From positions 1-64,000 of the forward strand of contig NZ_JBFNXK010000018.1 in the NCBI RefSeq assembly GCF_046054165.1: 64,000 nt of DNA. The letters run 5' to 3'. Within the stretch, counting starts at the first letter, position 1. Each line of letters opens with the position of its first letter. Below are positions 54,493 to 63,302 of this stretch, piece after piece. Position numbers and translations under genes: made by a program. Under the pieces are notes generated by a model. The model searched no databases. It saw only the letters and a list, made by a program, of their open reading frames with translations, and was not told where the DNA came from. The stretch comes from Celerinatantimonas sp046054165. Its GTDB lineage: Bacteria > Pseudomonadota > Gammaproteobacteria > Enterobacterales > Celerinatantimonadaceae.

Positions 54493-54975
54493 TTACTCCA
54501 ACTTGAAATAACAACGGATTTTTCGCAGCAACAGATAAATCCAGGGCCAGATCACCATGGTGGTCAATGCGGGATAAAAATATCCCGTCGGAAATTCAAC
54601 CCCTTTCAGCACATATTCAATCCAAAACACAGCAGACTTGCAGATAACCACGAGCACACCCACCACAACCGCTTGCTGCCACAACGACAAATTACGCATG
54701 CGAACATAATTCACCACCGTCACATATGCAATCAACGATAAAGCCAAGGCTCGAACCCCTAGAGTCGAGCCTAGTAATAAATCGAGGAGTAACCCACAGA
54801 TAAATGCAGTCCCGATGCTAAAACGATGGGGGAGCGCCATACACCAGTATATCAATACGGCAACCACCCAATCAGGACGAAAAGCCGCCACTTGCTCCGG
54901 AAGCGGTAATATTTGCAAAATCAGAGCAAAAATAAAACTGAGGATCCCCATCAAGAATCCAATCGAACGACTCAC
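54493..54975 (-). CDS. mreD: Rod shape-determining protein MreD
   Basis: MreD is an inner-membrane protein of the elongasome. The best start is the GTG at 54975. It has an AGGAG site eight bases upstream, overlaps the mreC stop by 4 bp (GTGA), and gives 160 aa (E. coli 162). A longer frame to 55029 runs into mreC. About five or six transmembrane helices are visible. Confidence 0.9.
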   Translation of the reverse strand: MSRSIGFLMGILSFIFALILQILPLPEQVAAFRPDWVVAVLIYWCMALPHRFSIGTAFICGLLLDLLLGSTLGVRALALSLIAYVTVVNYVRMRNLSLWQQAVVVGVLVVICKSAVFWIEYVLKGVEFPTGYFYPALTTMVIWPWIYLLLRKIRCYFKLE

Positions 54976-55835
54976 TTTGAATTCTCCTGTGGCGTGACCG
55001 TATGTGTCTGAGTATCCTGATCTGGCCATAACAACAACAGATAACGTAATCGGTCTAAATTCACGATCGGTTTAGCACTGATCGTGGCAAACGGTTTACC
55101 CTCCTGATAATCAAACTGGGTTACAACCGCGACCGGATACCCTTCAGGAAAACGCCCACCTAATCCGGAGGTTACCAGCTCATCTCCGATCTGAATATCC
55201 GTACTACGGGGAACATTCGGTACCTGCAGCCGGTCGACCTCACCATCCCCTTCAGCAATCGCCCGAATGTCATTTCTAACCACCCGAACCGGAATAGCAC
55301 TAGAACTGTCACTAATTAAGAGCACCCGACTGCTATTTCGAGCCACATGCAGGATCAAGCCAACAATTCCCCGATCATTAATCACGGGTTGCCCTTCATA
55401 GACCCCATCCTGACTGCCTTTATTAATCACAACCTGCTGAGAAAACGGATCAGAATCAACGGCCAAAATCTCGGTGACCATCCGCCGACCGAAGTGGCGC
55501 ACCGGCGAATCCAACAATGCCCGCAACTGAGCATTCTCTTTACGCAGGTGATCAAGGATCAACAACTGCGCCTGCTGCTCACGCAACCGCTGACGCAACT
55601 GCATATTTTCAGAAAGCAAGGCTCTAGAAGAAACCCATTGCTGAGAGACGGTATCCATTATTTCTCGAGGTAAATTCGCTGCAAACTGCAGCGGACTTAC
55701 GATCGAAGCTAAATAAGGACGAACTTTGGCGAAATAAAGTAATTTCGTATCGGCAGAAATTAAAGCCACCGCAACAATAAATGCCAGTAATAACCGCAAT
55801 TGTAACGATGGCCCTTTACCAAACATTGGCTTCAT
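54972..55835 (-). CDS. mreC: Rod shape-determining protein MreC
   Basis: MreC is the periplasmic scaffold linking MreB/MreD to PBP2 and RodA. The 287-aa protein has an N-terminal membrane helix (about 11-31), a coiled-coil region rich in Leu and Gln (about 60-110) and a beta-barrel-like C-terminal domain. It is shorter than E. coli MreC (367), lacking the long C-terminal tail. Confidence 0.95.
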   Translation of the reverse strand: MKPMFGKGPSLQLRLLLAFIVAVALISADTKLLYFAKVRPYLASIVSPLQFAANLPREIMDTVSQQWVSSRALLSENMQLRQRLREQQAQLLILDHLRKENAQLRALLDSPVRHFGRRMVTEILAVDSDPFSQQVVINKGSQDGVYEGQPVINDRGIVGLILHVARNSSRVLLISDSSSAIPVRVVRNDIRAIAEGDGEVDRLQVPNVPRSTDIQIGDELVTSGLGGRFPEGYPVAVVTQFDYQEGKPFATISAKPIVNLDRLRYLLLLWPDQDTQTHTVTPQENSK

Positions 55836-55868
55836 GGGGATTACACCTTCTCCGATTGAAGCCGGAGC

Positions 55869-56912
55869 TTATTCATACTGGAACAGATCACCACCATGCA
55901 TATCGATCATTTCCAATGCCTTACCTCCGCCACGCGCGACACAGGTTAACGGATCATCAGCAATAACGACCGGAATTCCAGTTTCTTCCATCAACAGGCG
56001 ATCCAGATCTTTAACCAAAGCGCCCCCTCCGGTCAAAACCATTCCTCGTTCTGAAATATCCGAAGCCAGCTCTGGTGGCGACTGTTCAAGCGCGACCATC
56101 ACGGCACTGACAATACCTGAAAGCGGCTCTTGCAACGCTTCTAAGATCTCGTTGGAATTAAGAGTGAAACTCCGTGGAACCCCTTCGGCCAGGTTACGAC
56201 CACGCACCTCGATCTCTTTAACTTCATCGCCTGGATAAGCCGAACCAATCACGTGTTTAATCCGCTCAGCTGTGGCTTCACCAATCAAACTTCCGTAATT
56301 GCGGCGAACATAGTTAATGATCGCATCGTCAAATTTATCCCCACCAATACGCACCGATGACGAATAAACAACTCCATTTAACGAAATGATAGCGACTTCA
56401 GTTGTTCCACCACCGATATCGACCACCATTGATCCGGTGGCTTCAGAGACCGGGAGTCCGGCACCAATCGCAGCAGCCATCGGTTCATCGATCAAATAAA
56501 CTTCCCGGGCACCAGCCCCTAACGCAGATTCCCGAATGGCCCGGCGTTCAACCTGGGTTGATCCACATGGGACACACACCAAAACCCGCGGGCTAGGTCG
56601 CAAAAAGTTATTTTCATGAACCTGCTTAATAAAATACTGCAACATCTTTTCGGTGACATAAAAGTCGGCAATCACACCATCTTTCATCGGACGAATCGCA
56701 GATATGTTTCCCGGAGTTCGCCCCAGCATCTGTTTGGCTGCATGACCGACCGCCGCCACACTTTTGGGGCTTCCTGCGCGTTCCTGGCGAATAGCGACTA
56801 CGGAAGGTTCATTGAGGACGATGCCCTGATCTTTTACATAAATAAGGGTGTTGGCCGTTCCCAAATCGATTGATAAATCATTAGAGAAAATGCCTCTTAG
56901 CTTTTTAAACAT
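55869..56912 (-). CDS. mreB: Actin-like protein MreB
   Basis: MreB filaments guide lateral wall synthesis in rods. The start at 56912 gives 347 aa, the same as E. coli, and begins M-F-K-K-L-R-G-I-F-S-N-D-L-S-I-D-L-G-T-A-N-T-L, the conserved phosphate 1 region; a frame to 56975 adds 21 unconserved residues. Actin-fold phosphate and adenosine motifs (D-I-G-G-G-T-T, G-G-G-A-L) are present. It precedes mreC by 33 bp. Confidence 0.97.
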   Translation of the reverse strand: MFKKLRGIFSNDLSIDLGTANTLIYVKDQGIVLNEPSVVAIRQERAGSPKSVAAVGHAAKQMLGRTPGNISAIRPMKDGVIADFYVTEKMLQYFIKQVHENNFLRPSPRVLVCVPCGSTQVERRAIRESALGAGAREVYLIDEPMAAAIGAGLPVSEATGSMVVDIGGGTTEVAIISLNGVVYSSSVRIGGDKFDDAIINYVRRNYGSLIGEATAERIKHVIGSAYPGDEVKEIEVRGRNLAEGVPRSFTLNSNEILEALQEPLSGIVSAVMVALEQSPPELASDISERGMVLTGGGALVKDLDRLLMEETGIPVVIADDPLTCVARGGGKALEMIDMHGGDLFQYE

Positions 56913-56965
56913 TGCTAGATAAAATCCTGAAACTGTTGGGAATGGAATATATATGAATGCGCATA

Positions 56966-56994
56966 ACTTTACCAACGCTCAAAGCATAGGGCAA
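56966..56994 (-). promoter_or_regulatory. Candidate mreB promoter
   Basis: On the minus strand a -35 TTGCCC (56989-56994) and a -10 TAAAGT (56966-56971) are 17 bp apart. The start would be near 56959, giving a leader of about 47 nt before the mreB ATG. Confidence 0.5.
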
Positions 56995-57161
56995 GCGCCA
57001 CTTGACAACAATGGAAAGTGATGAACATTTCTGTTTAATCCCTTTGAAATGATTAGTTCCTATCTCAAGTCTACTCTATTATTAAAGCGGACAATCCCTA
57101 ACAAGCAGTTAAAAAATAATACTTCTTCGACCGACCCGAAAATAAAAGGTTCCGGAACAGA

Positions 57162-59063
57162 TCAAGAAGCCTGATAAGGTGCAGGCGCTGCAAACCAAAG
57201 CCCTTGTCCCGCACTCACGCCTAATCGCTGTAACACCCGCCAATCCTGAGCGGATTCAACCCCAACCGCGACCACTTTGGCTTTTCCTTCAGCACTGGCC
57301 AAAATACTACTAATCGCCAAACGATTAACCTGCCGCTGATATAATTCACGAACCAAGCTAGGATGTAATTTGACATATGCCGGCCGCAGGTCATTAATAT
57401 ATTGCGTATTAAGCACACTTTGTCCGGCCCGGTCAATGGCGATCAAAATGCCTTTATCCCGAAGAGCATTAATACGCGCTTGTTGTCGACTCCCTAAAAA
57501 AGCCACCTGCTGCTCTTTTAATTCAATAATTAGGCGACTGGCCTGACGTGGATTAGTTTCCATCGCCCAATAAACGAGTCGCCGAATCACCGCACGATCC
57601 TGCAATGTCGAGACATCCAGATTAATACTCACCGCCAGACGACTGGTTTCCAGGCGCTCTAAGGCTCGATCAATCGCCAGCAAGTCAAATTGACGCACCA
57701 AACCACAGCGTTCAACCCAAGGCCAAAATACCCCGGCCGTCAGCCACTGTTCACCATCGCGGATCCGGGCCAATAACTCGATCGCATAAGGTTTTCGATT
57801 ACTGGCGACGATAGGTTGTTCAAAATAGGATACCCGTTGCTCCTTCAATGCCATCTCCAGCATCGTCCGCCAACGAACTGAGCCTTGTCCGACATAACTG
57901 GCTTTAAATTCCCGATCCGCAACCAGATACCAACAATTACCTCGTTGTTGCCGGGCGATCCGTAGTGCATCATCCACCTGATGGATGACATCTTCAGGAG
58001 CATCTCCGAACTGATAACCCGCAATCCCGATGACGAAACTATCATCGCCATTGAGACCTTCCGGTAATGGAATTTTTTCCAGTTGCCGCAATAATGTCGA
58101 AGCGATTTCTTCGGCTTGAGTCATCGTGACCTGAGGGACCAGCAATGCAAAACAATCACCATCAACTCGCCCCACCACAGCATCCGGATTCTTCCGCGCA
58201 TAGTTATTCAGCAATTGCGCCCCTTGCTGCAACAACAAATCCCCCGCAGAACGAGAATGCAGATAATTAATATCATCCATAATCTTAAACTGGATCAGAA
58301 AAACAGCTCCAATATTGGCATCAATATCGAGCATCTCCGTCTCCAGACGATTACTAAAGTGGGTCAGATTCGCTAATCCGGTCAATTCATCCACGAACGC
58401 ATTTTCCCGGATCATGCGGTCAAACCGAGCGCGATCCTGACGCGCATCCTCTAACTGGAGTAACAACTGACTAATCGCCCGGCTGGCACTGTGCGGCCAT
58501 TCCCCAGAATAGGGCTTCACAGCCGTATCCAGATGTCCACCCAAAATTCGCCGTCCTCGCAGTTCCAGCCGTTCAGCTCCCTGAAAAGCTCGGCGTAACC
58601 ACTGAATACTCACCCACAAACCAATCGCAACGGTAATTAACCCCAACAACATATAACTCATCGCATCAGGGGTATAACTCAGACGTGTGAAAGGCGGTTC
58701 CACCCATAAGGTAATCTCAAAATTAACATGAGATTTCAAGGGGTAATGATATTTGACCAAATGCTCAAAGTTATCGTGATGCCGAATATCCCGGAAAGTA
58801 TAAACAGTTCCGCCCTGATTACTCAGATCCATCCGGATAATCTGCTGCGCTCTGAGCCAATTCGGCAGCCACTGAGAGAATTCCGGGGTATCGGGTTGAA
58901 CATCCAACTGACTGTCCAACAACTGTACAATCGCCGCAATTTTATAGGCTTGTTGATCATAGCCTAATTTTCGAAATGTTAACGCTCCACCAGTACCGAC
59001 CAGCCCTACAGCCGTGACGACACAGATCACAATAAATAAAATAAATTTATTTGATAACTTCAA
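57162..59063 (-). CDS. csrD: Degenerate GGDEF/EAL regulator CsrD
   Basis: CsrD targets the CsrB/CsrC small RNAs for RNase E decay and so controls CsrA activity in E. coli. The protein has two membrane segments, a GGDEF-like domain and an EAL-like domain. Both active motifs are degenerate: D-G-D-C-F in place of G-G-D-E-F and E-L-L in place of E-A-L, as expected for CsrD, so no diguanylate activity is likely. The start is a TTG at 59063 with an AGGAA site seven bases upstream, giving 633 aa and an N terminus like E. coli. A TTG at 59102 is the alternative. It lies upstream of mreB as in E. coli. Confidence 0.9.
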   Translation of the reverse strand: MKLSNKFILFIVICVVTAVGLVGTGGALTFRKLGYDQQAYKIAAIVQLLDSQLDVQPDTPEFSQWLPNWLRAQQIIRMDLSNQGGTVYTFRDIRHHDNFEHLVKYHYPLKSHVNFEITLWVEPPFTRLSYTPDAMSYMLLGLITVAIGLWVSIQWLRRAFQGAERLELRGRRILGGHLDTAVKPYSGEWPHSASRAISQLLLQLEDARQDRARFDRMIRENAFVDELTGLANLTHFSNRLETEMLDIDANIGAVFLIQFKIMDDINYLHSRSAGDLLLQQGAQLLNNYARKNPDAVVGRVDGDCFALLVPQVTMTQAEEIASTLLRQLEKIPLPEGLNGDDSFVIGIAGYQFGDAPEDVIHQVDDALRIARQQRGNCWYLVADREFKASYVGQGSVRWRTMLEMALKEQRVSYFEQPIVASNRKPYAIELLARIRDGEQWLTAGVFWPWVERCGLVRQFDLLAIDRALERLETSRLAVSINLDVSTLQDRAVIRRLVYWAMETNPRQASRLIIELKEQQVAFLGSRQQARINALRDKGILIAIDRAGQSVLNTQYINDLRPAYVKLHPSLVRELYQRQVNRLAISSILASAEGKAKVVAVGVESAQDWRVLQRLGVSAGQGLWFAAPAPYQAS

Positions 59064-59269
59064 AGCGTTATTCCTATATAGGCGATCAGATAAAGCGCTC
59101 AATCATCAACAAACAAGAGTGATAACGTAACATATTTTAAATAAAACCGGATTCGCTATTCTATGTCATATTCAACTATCTCGATATGATAAATAAATAT
59201 TTCAGCGGTTCTAAAAACCATCCATAATAAATAACGAATATCATGTCCGGGAACTGCATAAGGAAGAAT

Positions 59270-59872
59270 ATGCCTCGCTGCCATTGGCCTGGAAACGATC
59301 CAGAATATATTGCCTATCATGATCATTGCTGGGGGATGCCTGTTTTTAATGATCAGGAATTATTTGCCAAACTTTGTTTGGATGGTCAACAAGCGGGCCT
59401 GTCGTGGTTAACCATTTTACGCAAACATACAGAATATGAACGCTTGTTTGCTAACTTTGATCCTTTCCAGATCATAACCTTTGATCAAGCTTACATCGAC
59501 AGCCTGATGCATGAACCAGGGATCGTCCGTAACCGACTCAAAATCAATGCCATCCTTGAAAATGCCAAAGCGTACGTAGCACTGCAACAAGCGGGGATTT
59601 CATTTAGCGATTACCTGTGGGCATTTGTTGGGGGTGCCCCTATCGATCACCAGATCCAAGACGAACAGGATATTCCAACCTCCAATTCTATTTCAAAGGC
59701 GATGGCCAATAACCTGAAAAAGAAAGGTTTTAAATTCGTGGGAGAAACCATATGCTATGCCTTCATGCAGGCGGTAGGCATGTATAATGATCACCGGGTT
59801 GATTGCCCTGCCCACAAAAGATGTCAGCAGCGGTATCAACACCTATTTAATAATCTGTCAAATCATCGTTAA
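59270..59872 (+). CDS. tag: DNA-3-methyladenine glycosylase I (Tag)
   Basis: Tag removes 3-methyladenine from alkylated DNA. The start at 59270 has an AAGGAAG site and places Cys4 and His17 as in E. coli Tag; with the later H-R-V-D-C segment they form the zinc-snap ligands. The product has 200 aa (E. coli 187). The helix-hairpin-helix-like core W-L-T-I-L-R-K is present. It has no obvious operon partner. Confidence 0.93.
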   Translation: MPRCHWPGNDPEYIAYHDHCWGMPVFNDQELFAKLCLDGQQAGLSWLTILRKHTEYERLFANFDPFQIITFDQAYIDSLMHEPGIVRNRLKINAILENAKAYVALQQAGISFSDYLWAFVGGAPIDHQIQDEQDIPTSNSISKAMANNLKKKGFKFVGETICYAFMQAVGMYNDHRVDCPAHKRCQQRYQHLFNNLSNHR

Positions 59873-59887
59873 ATTAACACAAGTGTT

Positions 59888-59930
59888 CCGATCCCGAGTT
59901 CGGTCTTTCGCAGCGGATCGGTTTGACTTT
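59888..59930 (+). terminator. Candidate terminator after tag
   Basis: CCGATCC (59888-59894) pairs with GGATCGG (59915-59921) around a 20-base loop, followed by a T-rich tail. It lies 16 bp after the tag stop. Confidence 0.5.
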
Positions 59931-60068
59931 TATTAAAGAGTTCTATCACTCAATATATGATTTTAATCGGACATTGGGTGATCCTGTGAATTTTATGCCT
60001 GCAGAAACTACTGAAACTTTATTTAAATAACGCATTGAGCAACTGATCAAAAGATCCCAGGAATAACC

Positions 60069-60689
60069 GTGTCACCTCATTTAATTGCTGCATTTATAAC
60101 CACATTTTTTTTCGTCTCGTTAACACCGGGTATGTGTATGACACTCGCCATTTCACTAGGAATGACGATTGGCGTTAAACGTACTTGCTGGATGATGGTA
60201 GGAGAACTGATTGGAGTTGGATTAGTCGCTATTGCCGCTGTTGTCGGTGTCGCCGCTATTCTCTTTCATTACCCACTACTTTTTCATATTTTAAAATATG
60301 CCGGTGGGGCTTATCTCATCTATCTAGGCTATAAATTATGGCGCGATAAATCCCGACTCACCCTAGAAACCGATACTTCAAACAATGCCTCCCATACACG
60401 TGTACAACTGGCGTTACAGGGATTCATCACGGCGGTTGCCAACCCTAAAGGGTGGGTCTTCATGATTTCTCTACTTCCACCTTTTATTGATCCCACACGC
60501 GCACTAGTCCCCCAGCTGAGTATCTTAGTCGGCATTATCTTAAGTACCGAATTCACCTGCTTAATGCTCTATGCCAGTGGCGGACAAACCCTACGTCAGC
60601 ACCTCTCCAATTCGGGCCATATGAGCATTATGAATCGAATTTCAGGAAGTCTGATGGCCATGGTCGGACTATGGTTGATGATGGCTTAA
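60069..60689 (+). CDS. LysE/RhtB family amino acid exporter
   Basis: A 206-aa inner-membrane protein with about six hydrophobic segments and the family N terminus P-G-M-C-M-T near residues 22-27, followed by G-V-K-R-T-C-W-M and a G-G-A-Y-L-I-Y-L-G-Y-K-L-W segment. LysE/RhtB transporters export amino acids such as threonine, homoserine or lysine. The substrate is not determinable. The start is a GTG with a CCAGGA site. Confidence 0.88.
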   Translation: MSPHLIAAFITTFFFVSLTPGMCMTLAISLGMTIGVKRTCWMMVGELIGVGLVAIAAVVGVAAILFHYPLLFHILKYAGGAYLIYLGYKLWRDKSRLTLETDTSNNASHTRVQLALQGFITAVANPKGWVFMISLLPPFIDPTRALVPQLSILVGIILSTEFTCLMLYASGGQTLRQHLSNSGHMSIMNRISGSLMAMVGLWLMMA

Positions 60690-60868
60690 ATTCTGATCAT
60701 AAATCCTCGAAATGGATCTCTATGAGCGCTTGCGTAAGTTGCGATAAAGAGTCTCCATCCCTCTCAGTCGAGATACGCTCAGGGATTTACTGACTGATAA
60801 TGCAAATTTTGAATGTAAATTGTGAAGCATCATGTTGAATTCAAATGAGCTTTCACTCATGATTCGTC

Positions 60869-60887
60869 TATACTCAGTCAGTATAAT
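60869..60887 (+). promoter_or_regulatory. Candidate -10 and operator upstream of the YfaZ-like gene
   Basis: A perfect -10 TATAAT (60882-60887) overlaps an inverted repeat TATACT-N5-AGTATA (60869-60885), about 100 bp before the gene. The -35 is weak, as in activator-dependent promoters. The overlap suggests repressor or activator binding. Confidence 0.35.
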
Positions 60888-60985
60888 AAGACTAAAAGCA
60901 ACATCAATGATATTACTGCGGTATTACGCCCGCTAGAGTGTCACCCAATTGATGCGAGCCATTAATTAACCAGAGAGAATAAACT

Positions 60986-61546
60986 ATGCGTAAACTTCCC
61001 CTTACGGCGTGTCTCTTAGGGACCTTATTCGGTAGTACTGCTTTGGCTGCCGAAAATGGACACACCAGCAACAGCGTTGGAATGCAGGCAACGAACGGCT
61101 CTGTAAATGCCAGTATCAGCACTTCACCAGCTCCCGGGTTTAACTTTTTTGCCAATGGCCAATACTCGGATAAAAAAGGGACCCTCGGACAGGCTGGAGG
61201 TGAGTTTATCCAAGAGAATGGCAATTCATCCTTCGGATTGGGGGTAAAAGCGGTCATGATCCGGGCTCAGGATCGAGAAGATGGTGGGGTGTTAGCCATT
61301 GGTGGTCACTACGACTATCAAATCAATGACCGACTATCGACCGGTGCGGAATTCTATTATTCACCGGATATGCTGTCTTTCCATCATGTCGATAAGTATT
61401 TGCAGTACGGTGCAAAAGTTGGCTATGGCGTCGTGGATAATGTCATCATGACGGCAGGTTGGCGACATACTGAATTCGGTTATAGTAACGAGGATACACT
61501 CGATTACGAAAATAACTTCTACGTCGGTTCTGAATACCGCTTTTAA
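60986..61546 (+). CDS. YfaZ family outer membrane protein
   Basis: The 186-aa protein has a signal peptide of about 21 residues ending Thr-Ala-Leu-Ala and alternating beta strands rich in Gly and aromatic residues. It ends in Y-R-F, a terminal Phe as needed for BAM insertion. The pattern matches the YfaZ family of small barrels. Function is unknown. An AGAGAG site precedes the ATG. It stands alone between a LysE-type gene and a peroxiredoxin gene. Confidence 0.8.
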   Translation: MRKLPLTACLLGTLFGSTALAAENGHTSNSVGMQATNGSVNASISTSPAPGFNFFANGQYSDKKGTLGQAGGEFIQENGNSSFGLGVKAVMIRAQDREDGGVLAIGGHYDYQINDRLSTGAEFYYSPDMLSFHHVDKYLQYGAKVGYGVVDNVIMTAGWRHTEFGYSNEDTLDYENNFYVGSEYRF

Positions 61547-61551
61547 TCCTA

Positions 61552-61581
61552 CGATCATTGGGGACGTCTCTCCAATGATCG
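61552..61581 (+). terminator. Long hairpin after the YfaZ-like gene
   Basis: A 13-bp stem with one G-U pair (61552-61564 with 61569-61581) around four bases begins 6 bp after the stop. The tail is moderately T-rich. Confidence 0.6.
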
Positions 61582-61685
61582 CTATTCATTATTTCTACCA
61601 ATCAAATATATATACACAATCAATTTTATTAACAAGTTGAGTTGCGGCATAGTAGTTATCAATGACTCATACACAAGGAATCATC

Positions 61686-62417
61686 ATGTTAGAAAGTCGA
61701 GAAGGTCAACAAGTCCCATCGGTCACATTCCATGCACGCCGTAATGATGAATGGCAAGAAATCAGTAGCGATGCTTTATTTAAAGGTAAAAATGTCGTTC
61801 TTTTCGCATTGCCAGGTGCTTTTACACCGACATGTTCTTCCGCACATTTACCTCGCTACAATGAACTGGCTCCCATCTTTAAACAAAATGGGATCGATGA
61901 CATCATCTGCCTTAGCGTTAACGATACATTCGTCATGAACGCATGGCTAGCCGATCAAGAAGCTGAAAATATTACTGTCGTTCCAGACGGTAATGGTGAA
62001 TTCACTGCCGGCATGAATATGCTAGTCGATAAGAATGAATTAGGATTCGGCAAACGTTCATGGCGTTATTCCATGCTGGTTCGCGACGGTGTAATTGAAA
62101 AAATGTTTATTGAACCGAATAAACCAGGCGACCCATTTGAAGTTTCCGATGCCGATACCATGTTGGAATACATCAATAAAGATGCCAAAAAACCGGATTC
62201 TGTCAGTTTGATCACCAAACCAGGTTGCCCATTCTGCGCTCGAGCCAAAAAAGCACTCCGAGAACGCCAAATCCGTTTTGAAGAAATCGTTCTGGGGAAA
62301 GATGCCACAACCGTCAGTCTAAAAGCCATTAGCGGCGCGACAACCGTGCCACAGGTCTTCATTAACGGTCAACACATTGGTGGCAGTGACGAATTACTTT
62401 CCTTTCTGGAAGCCTAG
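61686..62417 (+). CDS. Hybrid peroxiredoxin-glutaredoxin (Prx5-Grx)
   Basis: A fusion of a Prx5-type peroxiredoxin and a glutaredoxin that reduces peroxides at the expense of glutathione. The start at 61686 has an AAGGAA site; a frame to 61662 adds eight residues. The peroxidatic Cys50 lies in P-G-A-F-T-P-T-C and the glutaredoxin C-P-F-C motif is at Cys181 and Cys184, followed by the T-V-P-Q-V-F-I and G-G-S-D-E glutathione-site motifs. The Grx partner in cis is the defining feature. It shares a CTAG stop overlap with the convergent cbiX gene. Confidence 0.95.
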   Translation: MLESREGQQVPSVTFHARRNDEWQEISSDALFKGKNVVLFALPGAFTPTCSSAHLPRYNELAPIFKQNGIDDIICLSVNDTFVMNAWLADQEAENITVVPDGNGEFTAGMNMLVDKNELGFGKRSWRYSMLVRDGVIEKMFIEPNKPGDPFEVSDADTMLEYINKDAKKPDSVSLITKPGCPFCARAKKALRERQIRFEEIVLGKDATTVSLKAISGATTVPQVFINGQHIGGSDELLSFLEA

Positions 62418-62782
62418 TTCAGAGACTGCTCAATCAATGTAATCAATCCGGGTTGTTGCCCTAAGTGTGGCAACAACAAAAAACGGCAGTTCGGATAGGT
62501 TCGATTTGCCTCAGCGACTAGTTGGGGCAAATCGATTTCGACATGTGTCCCTGCAGCCAAAAAATAAGGGAACAATACCATTTCAGTCATGCCCTCTGTG
62601 ACCAACTGCTCAAGTTTTTCAGTCACCGATGGAGATACACATTCTAAAAATGCCCCTTCTATCCGCTCAAATTGGCGTTGCAATGATGAATGCTGCAACT
62701 GCTTGACCACCGCCAGCACTTCCTGATTAGAGGCCTGTCGCCGACTGCCATGAGCAATAAATAAAAATGCTTTTTTTGACAT
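62414..62782 (-). CDS. Short CbiX-type chelatase
   Basis: A single-domain CbiX/SirB-like protein of 122 aa, the size of the archaeal short CbiX that works as a homodimer. The likely metal ligands His11 (A-H-G-S-R) and His80 (G-T-H-V) are present. Such proteins insert cobalt or iron (or nickel) into sirohydrochlorin-type macrocycles. The true substrate here is unknown, and no cobalamin or siroheme genes lie nearby. It lies downstream of hupA. Confidence 0.8.
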   Translation of the reverse strand: MSKKAFLFIAHGSRRQASNQEVLAVVKQLQHSSLQRQFERIEGAFLECVSPSVTEKLEQLVTEGMTEMVLFPYFLAAGTHVEIDLPQLVAEANRTYPNCRFLLLPHLGQQPGLITLIEQSLN

Positions 62783-62801
62783 TGAATTGGCTAGTGAAAG
62801 A

Positions 62802-62824
62802 AATGGGCAGAAACACTGCCCATT
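62802..62824 (-). terminator. Hairpin between hupA and cbiX
   Basis: AATGGGCAG (62802-62810) pairs perfectly with CTGCCCATT (62816-62824) around five bases, 37 bp after the hupA stop. A short T-rich tail follows on the minus strand. Confidence 0.6.
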
Positions 62825-62860
62825 AAATTTATTGGAAAAAACCGAATAATTGATAAATAA

Positions 62861-63133
62861 TTATTTAACGGCTTCTTTTAATGCTTTACCCGCAACAAAT
62901 GCAGGAACATTAGCTGCAGCAATCTGGATTTCTGCACCAGTTTGAGGGTTACGACCGGTACGTGCGGCACGATGATTTACTTTGAAAGTCCCAAAACCGA
63001 TCAGCTGAACCTGATCACCACCTTTGAGCGTCTCAGTAATAGATTCTAGAGTAGTTTCCAACGCTGCTTTAGCTTGTGCTTTAGAAAGATCCGCTTTTTC
63101 TGCAATAGCGTCAATCAGTTCAGTTTTATTCAT
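62861..63133 (-). CDS. hupA: Nucleoid protein HU, alpha type
   Basis: HU is a small histone-like protein that bends and compacts DNA. The 90-aa protein matches the E. coli HU-alpha pattern, beginning M-N-K-T-E-L-I-D and containing G-F-G-T-F-K-V-N-H-R-A-A-R-T-G-R-N-P-Q-T-G. The DNA-intercalating proline is in R-N-P. It follows yjaG by 169 bp, the same order as in E. coli, which supports alpha rather than beta. Confidence 0.95.
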   Translation of the reverse strand: MNKTELIDAIAEKADLSKAQAKAALETTLESITETLKGGDQVQLIGFGTFKVNHRAARTGRNPQTGAEIQIAAANVPAFVAGKALKEAVK

Positions 63134-63175
63134 AGATAAGTAATCCTTTGTGATTATTTTCGATTAGCCGAAAAT

Positions 63176-63204
63176 ACTTTAAGAGAAAAAAAAACGCTTA
63201 GCAA
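63176..63204 (-). promoter_or_regulatory. Candidate hupA promoter
   Basis: On the minus strand a -35 TTGCTA (63199-63204) and a -10 TAAAGT (63176-63181) are 17 bp apart, with a T-tract spacer. The leader would be about 35 nt. Matches to consensus are four of six at each element. Confidence 0.35.
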
Positions 63205-63302
63205 AGATTTTTTCACCCAAGAAGCTAGATTTGACGCACTTTCGAGATAAGAATCATAAAAATCATTCGTCTGCTCAGTGCCTCAAGACTAGTTCTTAAG
63301 AG

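Noticed and set aside
55834..56238. 134-aa plus-strand frame
   Set aside because: It is antisense to mreB, which is unmistakable.
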